From an uncultured Acetatifactor sp. (GTDB lineage: Bacteria; Bacillota; Clostridia; Lachnospirales; Lachnospiraceae), in NCBI GenBank assembly GCA_910577035.1, contig CAJTKW010000078.1, positions 1 to 19,091 on the forward strand: DNA of 19,091 nucleotides, read 5' to 3'. Made by a program: the position numbers and the translations under genes. This document shows positions 5,738 through 12,664 of this stretch, piece by piece (position 1 is the stretch's first letter; each line of letters begins with the position of its first letter). The notes under the pieces are model-generated. The model ran no database searches, had not been told where the DNA came from, and saw only the letters and a list, made by a program, of their open reading frames with translations.

Positions 5738-6821
5738 AAATCTGGTTTTCATGTATATTTTCGGTATTCTGGTGTTGGGGCTGCTGATAACCACGGCTTT
5801 TCTGGGACCCGGCATCGTATTCGGCATACAGGACGGCATCCGGTGCCGGGAGATTGTGGCGGTAAACCAGGAGAAGCTGGATGTGACTTCCTTTAACACC
5901 GGGTATGAGAGGAATCTGTACCGGCGTCTGGAACGCTTTGCGGAGGGAATTCAGCTGGGAAAGGAGTATTACGTCACAGTGCAGGATATGGACCAGGAGG
6001 AGCAGGAGGTTACCGAATGGCTGAAATCTGACTGGTATTTTGACTCAGAAGCAGACCAGATGCTGACCTATAATCTGGGCCTGCTGCCGCCGGAGGAGCT
6101 GTATTCTTACAGTCTGATCAGATGGAAGCGCTGTGTTATTTACGACGAGGATTTTTCGGAGGGCGTGAATTTTATTCTGTGGTATATTGAGCTGGGGGAG
6201 AAGGATGAGTCCCTGGAAAAGGAGGAGACTCTGGTGAAGCTTCTGGTGGACGGTGAGACCGGTGACCTGTATGCAGTCAGGACAAACTTTGACAGACTGT
6301 TTCAGGACATGGACGACCAGGCTGTCCTTTACTGGGGAAGCCTGGTGGATGTCTTTAATGAGAATGTGACAGACGAATTTTTCTGGTATATGTATTTTCA
6401 GCTCTGCGAGGAATACGGAGGCCTGGACACAGAGGGAAGACTGAACTGGCTGATGGAAAACGGGCTGGAATATTTTATTTACTTCCAGACTGAAAACACA
6501 ATGCGAATAGAAGTTTCCGGGGATCTGGCGGAATTGGAGCGTAACCAGTACGAGAAAGAGCAGAGGCTGATTGGGAATAAACAATACAATATGGAAAATG
6601 TCACGGATTTTTTAGACCATCTGCACTGGCAGATCAAATCGGAGGGGAATGAATTATTATTTCATTTCCCATATGGGGAAGAAAATCAATACCATCTGGA
6701 TTTTAATATTCGGCTGGATGGGAAAATCCGGTCCTTTTCCAAATGGGGAACCCGTTTCCTGGACATGACCTTTGGATTTCCCGGGATTTATGAGAGAATT
6801 CCCGGCTTTACGGAAAATTGA
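5724..6821 (+). CDS. Membrane-anchored protein of unknown function, third gene of the two-component operon
   Basis: I do not recognise this family. The 365-residue protein has one N-terminal membrane segment (about residues 7-33, ending FLGPGIVFG). A long acidic, tyrosine- and tryptophan-rich extracellular part follows, with no repeats or catalytic motif I can name. The gene overlaps the kinase by 14 bases from the ATG used here. A GTG at 5691 would add 11 basic residues and lengthen the overlap; its AGGG site is five bases away, so it cannot be excluded. Tight coupling to the kinase suggests a partner in sensing or an output-side envelope protein, which is inference from position only. Confidence 0.7.
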   Translation: MQKHRNLVFMYIFGILVLGLLITTAFLGPGIVFGIQDGIRCREIVAVNQEKLDVTSFNTGYERNLYRRLERFAEGIQLGKEYYVTVQDMDQEEQEVTEWLKSDWYFDSEADQMLTYNLGLLPPEELYSYSLIRWKRCVIYDEDFSEGVNFILWYIELGEKDESLEKEETLVKLLVDGETGDLYAVRTNFDRLFQDMDDQAVLYWGSLVDVFNENVTDEFFWYMYFQLCEEYGGLDTEGRLNWLMENGLEYFIYFQTENTMRIEVSGDLAELERNQYEKEQRLIGNKQYNMENVTDFLDHLHWQIKSEGNELLFHFPYGEENQYHLDFNIRLDGKIRSFSKWGTRFLDMTFGFPGIYERIPGFTEN

Positions 6822-6835
6822 ATCAGGCATAGTTT

Positions 6836-6905
6836 TACCCCTGCAGGGATATATTTTAATAAAAGTTCGGCCGAGCGGAGCTGATACGAAAAACTACAGG
6901 GGTAT
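6836..6905 (+). promoter_or_regulatory. Leader inverted repeat that could mask the symporter ribosome site
   Basis: TACCCCTG (6836-6843) is the exact reverse complement of CAGGGGTA (6898-6905), which contains the AGGGG ribosome site seven bases before the symporter ATG. Between them lie smaller self-complementary pieces (CCCTGCAGGG, TCGGCCGA). The mRNA could fold to hide the ribosome site. It does not resemble a glycine riboswitch. Confidence 0.35.
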
Positions 6906-6909
6906 TATT

Positions 6910-8412
6910 ATGTCCAAATGGATAGAAAAGGCAGACGAACTGGTCTGGGGGCCCTGGCTGCTGGTGCTGCTGCTGGGAACGGGAGTCTATCTGATGTTAC
7001 GGCTTGACTTCCTGCCCGTACATAATCTGAAATATGCACTGCGCTGTGCCCTGGGACGGGAAAAGGGTGATGAGGATGTCAAAGGGGAAGACGGGGGGAA
7101 GGGGGTGGTTTCACCTTTTTCCTCCCTGACCACGGAGCTGGCGGCCACGATAGGTACCGGTAATATAATCGGCGTAGCTACGGCCATGGCGCTGGGCGGT
7201 CCGGGGGCATTGTTCTGGATGGTGGCAGCAAGCATCGTGGGGCTGGCTACTAAGCTGGTGGAGAGCTCCCTGTCCGTGAAATACAGGGGGAAGAATCAAA
7301 AGGGGCAGACAGCAGGAGGCCCCATGTATGTTATGGAGCGCGCTTTCCCCTATAGAAAGGCAGGGCATATTCTGGCGGTCTGCTTTGCGGCATTTGCCGT
7401 GCTGGCCTCTTTCGGCATGGGGAACATGACACAGTCGAATTCCATTGCCGACGCACTGGCGGTGACATTTGCCGTGCCAAAGGCAAAGACCGGGCTGGTA
7501 GTAACGATACTTACGGTACTGGTGGTGCTGGGAGGAATCGGGGTGATCGGCAAGGTGACGCAGGTCGTAGTCCCTTTTATGGGAATCCTGTATATGGCGG
7601 GAACGCTGACGGTGATCCTGTTTCACTGGCGGAACCTCCCCATAGCCCTGGGCGGTATCCTGACGGCAGCCTTCTGTCCGGAGGCGGTGTCGGGAGGGCT
7701 GTTTGGCCATGTGACGGCCACGGTGTTTCAATCCCTGCGCTGGGGTGTCTCCAGAGGAATCTTCTCCAACGAAGCGGGTCTGGGGGCGGCAGGCATTTCC
7801 GCGGCCGCGGCAGACACGGATGATTACATCAGACAGGGATATATCAGTATGACGGGTGTATTTCTGGATACGGTGGTGATCTGTACCGCCACCGGCCTGG
7901 CGCTGGCGGCATCCGGGGTGCTGGGCGGGACTGAGGGGGAAGCTCCGCTGACAGGTGCGGCCATGACTCTGGCAGCTTTTCGGACGGTGCTGGGAGATTT
8001 CGGGGAAAAGTTCATGGGGGTCTGCATTGTGCTCTTTGCCTTTGCCACCATCGTCGGCTGGGCTTATCAGGGGGAGCGGGCCTTTGAATTCCTGCTGGGG
8101 GGCAGGACGAAATACAACCTGCTGTATCGTTTCCTCTACGGGCTGGTGGCTTTCGCGGGCTGCATGTGCCCCCTGCAGGTCGTCTGGGATCTGTCGGACA
8201 TCTGCAACGGGCTCATGGCAGTACCGAATCTGATTTGCGTGCTGGCACTGTCCGGCAGAATCTGCCGGGAGATCCGGGAGGACGACCGTATGCGTAAGAC
8301 CGGGAAAATCCGGGAAGGGCATCCGGTACGGAAAGAGCGCGGAACCCGAAACCATGTCAGGGCGCGGAATTCCGGGAGGATGTCTGCATTCCGAAAAAAG
8401 GAATTGTGGTAG
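6910..8412 (+). CDS. Alanine/glycine:cation symporter (AGCS family)
   Basis: A 500-residue polytopic membrane transporter that takes up alanine or glycine with Na+ or H+. The AGCS signature TELAATIGTGNIIGVATAMA followed by GGPGALFWM sits near residues 75-105. Further family landmarks are AGGPMYVMERAF, RWGVSRGIFSNEAGLGAAG (about 278-297) and a set of hydrophobic segments. ATG 6910 has AGGGG seven bases upstream; the open frame back to 6772 overlaps the previous gene and is not family-like. The final 45 residues are unusually Arg/Lys-rich and hydrophilic, a long basic cytosolic tail. Substrate choice between alanine and glycine cannot be read from sequence. Peptidase T downstream fits an amino-acid use theme. 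Confidence 0.93.
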   Translation: MSKWIEKADELVWGPWLLVLLLGTGVYLMLRLDFLPVHNLKYALRCALGREKGDEDVKGEDGGKGVVSPFSSLTTELAATIGTGNIIGVATAMALGGPGALFWMVAASIVGLATKLVESSLSVKYRGKNQKGQTAGGPMYVMERAFPYRKAGHILAVCFAAFAVLASFGMGNMTQSNSIADALAVTFAVPKAKTGLVVTILTVLVVLGGIGVIGKVTQVVVPFMGILYMAGTLTVILFHWRNLPIALGGILTAAFCPEAVSGGLFGHVTATVFQSLRWGVSRGIFSNEAGLGAAGISAAAADTDDYIRQGYISMTGVFLDTVVICTATGLALAASGVLGGTEGEAPLTGAAMTLAAFRTVLGDFGEKFMGVCIVLFAFATIVGWAYQGERAFEFLLGGRTKYNLLYRFLYGLVAFAGCMCPLQVVWDLSDICNGLMAVPNLICVLALSGRICREIREDDRMRKTGKIREGHPVRKERGTRNHVRARNSGRMSAFRKKELW

Positions 8413-8432
8413 AAATCGGTATATGATATGAT
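8404..8432 (+). promoter_or_regulatory. Candidate promoter for pepT
   Basis: TTGTGG (8404-8409), 17-base spacer, TATGAT (8427-8432, 5 of 6). It overlaps the last codons of the symporter gene. The predicted start near 8439 falls in the left arm of the hairpin 8434-8479. Confidence 0.45.
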
Positions 8433-8433
8433 A

Positions 8434-8479
8434 GGTGCAGAAAAGCAAGCGGCGGGAACAGCAGCTGCCTTTTTGCACC
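8434..8479 (+). terminator. Weak terminator-like hairpin after the symporter gene
   Basis: An outer pairing GGTGCA (8434-8439) with TGCACC (8474-8479) encloses AAAAG/CTTTT. An alternative inner stem GGCGG/CTGCC (8451-8455, 8465-8469) is followed by TTTTT (8470-8474). The inner form looks like a short intrinsic terminator for the symporter transcript. Confidence 0.4.
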
Positions 8480-8525
8480 TGTTCACGTTTGCGCCTGACA
8501 AAATGAAAAAAGGAGTAACCCTATC

Positions 8526-9770
8526 ATGTCAAATACCATAGAAAGATTTCTGCGTTACGTAAAGGTAGATACCAGGTCCGACGAAACATCCACCACCACC
8601 CCCAGCACCCAAAAGCAGCATGAGCTGGCGGGAATGCTGGCTACGGAATTAGAAGCCATGGGGGCGGAAGAGATTACGTATGATAAGGAGCATTGTTATG
8701 TGTATGCCTCCGTCCCGGCCGCGAAAGGCTGTGAGAACGGGGCGGTACTGGGATTTATCGCCCATATGGATACCTCCCCGGCGGTGAGCGGCTCGGATGT
8801 AAAGCCACGTATTATAGAGCACTACGACGGGCAGGACATTGTACTGAACCGGGAGAAAAACATTATTTTCCGGGCGGAGGAATTTCCGGAGGTGAGAAAG
8901 CTTCAGGGAAAGGATTTGATCGTTACCGACGGCACCACACTTCTGGGAGCTGACGACAAGGCAGGGGTGGCCGAGATCATGGCTGCTGCGGAGTACCTGC
9001 TGGCCCATCCGGAGATACCCCATGGCAAAATTCGTCTGGGCTTTACTCCCGATGAGGAGATCGGATCGGGGACGGATCACTTTGACGTAAAGCTTTTCGG
9101 GGCGGACTTTGCCTATACCGTTGACGGCGGGGAGCTGGGGGAGCTGGAGGATGAGACGTTTAATGCCGCCTCAGGCAGGATTACCGTCCACGGGCGCAGT
9201 GTGCATCCCGGCAGTGCCAAGGGGAAAATGATAAATTCCATACTGATTGCCCAGGAATTCCACAGTCTGCTGCCTGTATTCGAGAATCCCATGTATACCT
9301 GCGGATATGAAGGCTTTTTCCACCTGGACGGTATTCGCGGCAATGTGGAGGAGACGGTGGCGGACTATATTATCAGGGATCATGACAGATCCCGGTTTGA
9401 GGAGAAGAAGGCATTGTTCCTGGCCTGTGCCGATTTCCTGAACAGGAAATACGGGGAGGGCACCGTCACCGCAGAGACAGAGGATTCCTATTACAATATG
9501 AAGGAGGCTTTAAAGTCTTACGGGCATCTTGTGGAAAATGCAAAGGAAGCGCTGCGGGAGCTGGGGGCGGAGCCTGTCGTCACCCCGATCAGAGGCGGCA
9601 CAGACGGGGCAAGGCTTTCCTTTATGGGACTTCCCTGCCCCAATCTCTGTACCGGCGGCGGAAATTACCACAGCCGTTTCGAGTACACCTGTGTCCAGTC
9701 CATGGAGACCGTGACGGAGCTGCTGGTGAGGCTGGCGGTGAAGTATGGGGAGAAAGGTACTGCTTTATGA
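8526..9770 (+). CDS. pepT: Peptidase T (tripeptide aminopeptidase)
   Basis: A 414-residue zinc metallopeptidase of family M20 that removes N-terminal residues from tripeptides in the cytoplasm; length is normal for PepT. Metal and catalytic residues are in place: His80 and Asp82 in FIAHMDTSPA, bridging Asp143 in LLGADDKAG, catalytic Glu177 with Glu178 in TPDEEIGSG, Asp200 in YTVDGGELG, and His382 in GNYHSRFEY. The lid domain (about 215-320) contains GRSVHPGSAKGKMINS. AGGAG lies ten bases before the ATG. It has its own promoter candidate, so it is probably separate from the symporter, though both feed amino-acid supply. Confidence 0.97.
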   Translation: MSNTIERFLRYVKVDTRSDETSTTTPSTQKQHELAGMLATELEAMGAEEITYDKEHCYVYASVPAAKGCENGAVLGFIAHMDTSPAVSGSDVKPRIIEHYDGQDIVLNREKNIIFRAEEFPEVRKLQGKDLIVTDGTTLLGADDKAGVAEIMAAAEYLLAHPEIPHGKIRLGFTPDEEIGSGTDHFDVKLFGADFAYTVDGGELGELEDETFNAASGRITVHGRSVHPGSAKGKMINSILIAQEFHSLLPVFENPMYTCGYEGFFHLDGIRGNVEETVADYIIRDHDRSRFEEKKALFLACADFLNRKYGEGTVTAETEDSYYNMKEALKSYGHLVENAKEALRELGAEPVVTPIRGGTDGARLSFMGLPCPNLCTGGGNYHSRFEYTCVQSMETVTELLVRLAVKYGEKGTAL

Positions 9771-9789
9771 CAAGCCAACGAAAAAACGT

Positions 9790-9818
9790 TTGAAAGAAGC
9801 AATTGAAAGGATTCTGAT
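9790..9818 (+). promoter_or_regulatory. Candidate promoter for miaB
   Basis: TTGAAA (5 of 6), 17-base spacer, TCTGAT (4 of 6) in the AT-rich gap after pepT. The leader to the miaB ATG would be about 20 bases, and no strong ribosome site is visible in it. Confidence 0.4.
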
Positions 9819-9844
9819 AAAAAAACATTTCTTTGTTTGTTTAT

Positions 9845-11338
9845 ATGACAGAAAGAGAGAAAAGTCAAGAAAAAATGTATAAGGAAGCTTCGCATCATAA
9901 AGAAATTGATTTGGATAGAATAGACATCAATGTGGAACCACCCACACAGGAACCGGACCGCCAATACTATTTTATGGCCAAATGCCGGCAGTGGGTGCGG
10001 GAGTTTGAACAGAAGAACGGACGCCGTCCCACGGCCTGCGTGACCACCTTCGGGTGCCAGATGAATGCCAGGGATTCGGAAAAGCTTTCCGGGATTCTGA
10101 AGGAAGCGGGTTACCGGGAGGCAGCTTCGGAAGATGCGGATTTTGTCATCTTCAATACCTGTACGGTCAGGGACAATGCCAACCAGCGGGTTTATGGCAG
10201 GCTGGGGGAGCTGAAGGGAAGAAAGCGCAGGAACCGGCAGATGAAGATTGCCCTTTGTGGCTGTATGATGCAGGAGTCCTCCGTCATTGAGAAGATCAGG
10301 ACAAGCTATTCTTTTGTAGATTTGATTTTCGGAACCCATAATATTTATAAATTCGCGGAGCTGCTTTACAAAACCTATGCGGCAGACGGGATGATTGCGG
10401 ACATCTGGGAGGACACCGACCGGATTGTGGAGGATCTGCCCACGGAGCGTAAATATCCCTTTAAATCCGGTATTAACATCATGTTCGGCTGCAATAATTT
10501 CTGCAGCTACTGCATTGTCCCTTATGTGAGGGGAAGAGAACGCAGCCGGGAGCCGGAGGATGTTCTCCGGGAGATCAGGGCCCTGGTGGCAGACGGCGTG
10601 GTGGAGATCATGCTGTTGGGGCAGAATGTGAATTCCTATGGCAGGAACCTGAAGCATCCCATGACCTTTGCGGAGCTTCTGCGGGAGGCGGAAAAGATTG
10701 ACGGCCTGCGGCGCATCCGCTTCATGACCTCCCATCCCAAGGATCTGTCTGACGATCTGATCCGGGTCATGAAGGAATCGGATAAAATCTGCAGGCACCT
10801 GCATCTGCCGCTGCAGTCCGGCTCTACCGGGATACTGCGGCGGATGAACCGTCGTTATACAAAGGAGCAGTATGTGGATCTTGCGCTGAAAATACGCAGG
10901 GAAATTCCGGATATTGCCTTAACGACAGACATTATAGTGGGTTTTCCAGGGGAGACGGAGGCAGATCTGGAGGAGACCATAGATGTGGTGCGTACCGTAA
11001 AATTTGACAACGCCTTTACCTTTATCTATTCCAAACGGACAGGCACCCCTGCGGCTGCCATGGAGGACCAGGTACCGGAGGCGCAGGTTAAGGAAGGCTT
11101 TGAGCGGTTGTTAAAGATAGTGCAGGATACTGCCAGAGAACAGGCGGCCAGGTATGAGGGCAGTGTGGGCGAGGCATTGATCGAGGAAGTTAACCGGGAC
11201 GACAGTTCTCTTGTTACGGGGCGTCTCTCCAACAATATGATCGTGCATGTGCCGGGGGACGAGTCCCTGACGGGAAAACTGGTGAAGGTATCCCTGGATG
11301 AGTGCCGGGGCTTTTATTACATGGGGACTATTCTGTGA
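9845..11338 (+). CDS. miaB: tRNA-2-methylthio-N6-dimethylallyladenosine synthase MiaB
   Basis: A 497-residue radical-SAM methylthiotransferase that adds a methylthio group to i6A37 of tRNAs. The N-terminal UPF0004 domain supplies the second cluster through Cys71 (TFGCQMN), Cys106 (NTCTVRDNA) and Cys140 (CGCM). The radical-SAM cluster motif is Cys216-x3-Cys220-x2-Cys223 in FGCNNFCSYC. A TRAM RNA-binding domain ends the protein (about 435-497). The start is uncertain: ATG 9845 is chosen, but TTG 9833 and ATG 9878 are possible and none has a strong ribosome site. The extra N-terminal region before the UPF0004 domain (about 60 residues) is common in clostridial MiaB. Clostridia often place miaB next to mutS-mutL; here three envelope genes intervene. 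Confidence 0.96.
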   Translation: MTEREKSQEKMYKEASHHKEIDLDRIDINVEPPTQEPDRQYYFMAKCRQWVREFEQKNGRRPTACVTTFGCQMNARDSEKLSGILKEAGYREAASEDADFVIFNTCTVRDNANQRVYGRLGELKGRKRRNRQMKIALCGCMMQESSVIEKIRTSYSFVDLIFGTHNIYKFAELLYKTYAADGMIADIWEDTDRIVEDLPTERKYPFKSGINIMFGCNNFCSYCIVPYVRGRERSREPEDVLREIRALVADGVVEIMLLGQNVNSYGRNLKHPMTFAELLREAEKIDGLRRIRFMTSHPKDLSDDLIRVMKESDKICRHLHLPLQSGSTGILRRMNRRYTKEQYVDLALKIRREIPDIALTTDIIVGFPGETEADLEETIDVVRTVKFDNAFTFIYSKRTGTPAAAMEDQVPEAQVKEGFERLLKIVQDTAREQAARYEGSVGEALIEEVNRDDSSLVTGRLSNNMIVHVPGDESLTGKLVKVSLDECRGFYYMGTIL

Positions 11339-11416
11339 GCATCCAGGCGGATGACGGGAGAACCGGCGGCGGACAGGGAACCTGCGGCAAAAACGGGACA
11401 CAGGGAGGATTGCAGT

Positions 11417-12526
11417 ATGGAGGATAAAAATACACCTCAAAGGCATTGGCAGAGCAGACGCAAATATTTGGTAATCCTCCTCCCTGTATTATTGTGTCTG
11501 ATATGCGGAGGGTATCTTTTATACAGGTCGAATGCAGACGGCACCATGGCCGGGCTGAGGAACGGTTCCGACGGCTCTGCCGGCAGGAATGATCCGCCGG
11601 GATCGATTACCGAGTACCTTCGGGCATCCGAGCTTGTGGAAGAAGGGAGGGCCGCCGGGACTGCCGACGGGGAAATTCAGACAAACGCCTGGGCGGATTT
11701 ATGCGTTCCCACTTACCTGGCCAGGGTGCAGGATACATATTTCCTGGTGGACTGTTATCACAACCAGGTGATTTACAATGATAATCTGCAGGATCCCCTT
11801 TCTGACTGGAAGGTGATGACGGCGGATCTGGACAAGGCGCATACCCTGGCAAGTGACGGTACTGTCTACCTCATTGACGATACGGAAAGGAACCGTGTCC
11901 TTGTATTTGAGAAGCGGGGGGAGCGTTTTGTTCACACACAGACCTTTGACAATATCGGCAACAGGCCTCACTATATTATTTACGATCCGCCTGCGGATAC
12001 CTTTTACGCCTGGAGCTCCATGAGCGGGGAAATGTATCTGTTTCGTCGTGATCCCGAAGATTCCCGCATGTATCTGACCGAAATCCGCCGGGTGGATTCG
12101 CTGGATCAGGTTTATGTGCGGTCATTCACCATTATCGGCAGCAATATATATTTCGTATCGGGAAATTCGAGGATTCTTCGCGCCGACCTGGAAAGCTTTG
12201 AAATTCTGGAGACTTATCCGGTGCCCGATTCCATGGCGGGTATGATCCAGCTGACCCGGATTGAGGATTACTTTTATATCACAATCTCCACGGATATTAC
12301 GGGCAGTCAGGAGTATGCCACGATGATCCGCACCAAAGAGCTGTCCGCCCTGATGGAGGGAGATTACGAGGATGTCTACGGTAATTTTATCGGCGGGGGA
12401 ACACCTTATTATATCACGCAGCTGGAGGATGCCTATTATTTGACCGAGCACCGGCTGCCGGGGCATTCGCTGTGGAGGTTTCAGGTGGAGGACAATGAAA
12501 TTGTAAATGTGGAAACGGTTTACTGA
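11417..12526 (+). CDS. Membrane-anchored protein with probable beta-propeller ectodomain, unknown function
   Basis: I cannot assign a family name. The 369-residue protein has a short basic cytosolic start (QSRRK), one membrane segment (about residues 17-36) and a large outside domain. From about residue 90 it is built of repeating beta-rich units with recurrent aromatic/aspartate turns: TYFLVDCYHNQVIY, GTVYLIDDTERNRVLVF, TFYAWSSMSGEMYLF, SNIYFVSGNSRILRAD and DYFYITISTD. This looks like a beta-propeller of five to seven blades. I use ATG 11417, eight bases after GGGAGG; the frame is open from 11351. It follows miaB by 78 bases with no terminator seen, so it is probably co-transcribed. It may be a scaffold or sensor in the envelope (inference). 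Confidence 0.72.
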   Translation: MEDKNTPQRHWQSRRKYLVILLPVLLCLICGGYLLYRSNADGTMAGLRNGSDGSAGRNDPPGSITEYLRASELVEEGRAAGTADGEIQTNAWADLCVPTYLARVQDTYFLVDCYHNQVIYNDNLQDPLSDWKVMTADLDKAHTLASDGTVYLIDDTERNRVLVFEKRGERFVHTQTFDNIGNRPHYIIYDPPADTFYAWSSMSGEMYLFRRDPEDSRMYLTEIRRVDSLDQVYVRSFTIIGSNIYFVSGNSRILRADLESFEILETYPVPDSMAGMIQLTRIEDYFYITISTDITGSQEYATMIRTKELSALMEGDYEDVYGNFIGGGTPYYITQLEDAYYLTEHRLPGHSLWRFQVEDNEIVNVETVY

Positions 12527-12574
12527 CAGGAAGTAGACAGGCTGATTTCCGGACAAATGATACCTACAAATTTG

Positions 12575-12591
12575 CAGAATACAGTATTCTG
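12575..12591. promoter_or_regulatory. 17-bp palindrome upstream of the VWA lipoprotein gene
   Basis: CAGAATAC-A-GTATTCTG is a perfect 8-bp inverted repeat around one base. It overlaps a smaller one, TTCTGTAGAA (12587-12596). It sits 74 bases before the VWA start, with a -10-like TATAAG at 12620-12625 downstream. The size and symmetry fit a dimeric repressor operator; I cannot match it to a known regulator. Confidence 0.45.
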
Positions 12592-12664
12592 TAGAAACTT
12601 TTTCCATTTCCTGTCGTCATATAAGGTAACAGCCGCAGAAGACGGCGGAAAGGGAGGGAATAGC

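Noticed and set aside
6822..6909. Glycine riboswitch before the symporter
   Set aside because: The gap is under 90 bases and lacks the conserved glycine-aptamer core; only a simple complementary octamer is present.
8270..8412. Frameshifted C-terminus of the symporter
   Set aside because: The basic tail is odd, but the frame is continuous from a complete set of AGCS membrane segments and no other frame restores family-like sequence.
7111..8478. Long open frame on the minus strand across the symporter gene
   Set aside because: It is antisense to a clear AGCS transporter. Its translation is His/Gln/Arg-rich low complexity without any domain, and no promoter or ribosome site supports it.
9665..10804. 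Long minus-strand open frame over pepT end and miaB
   Set aside because: Shadow of the strongly conserved miaB reading frame; no family features.
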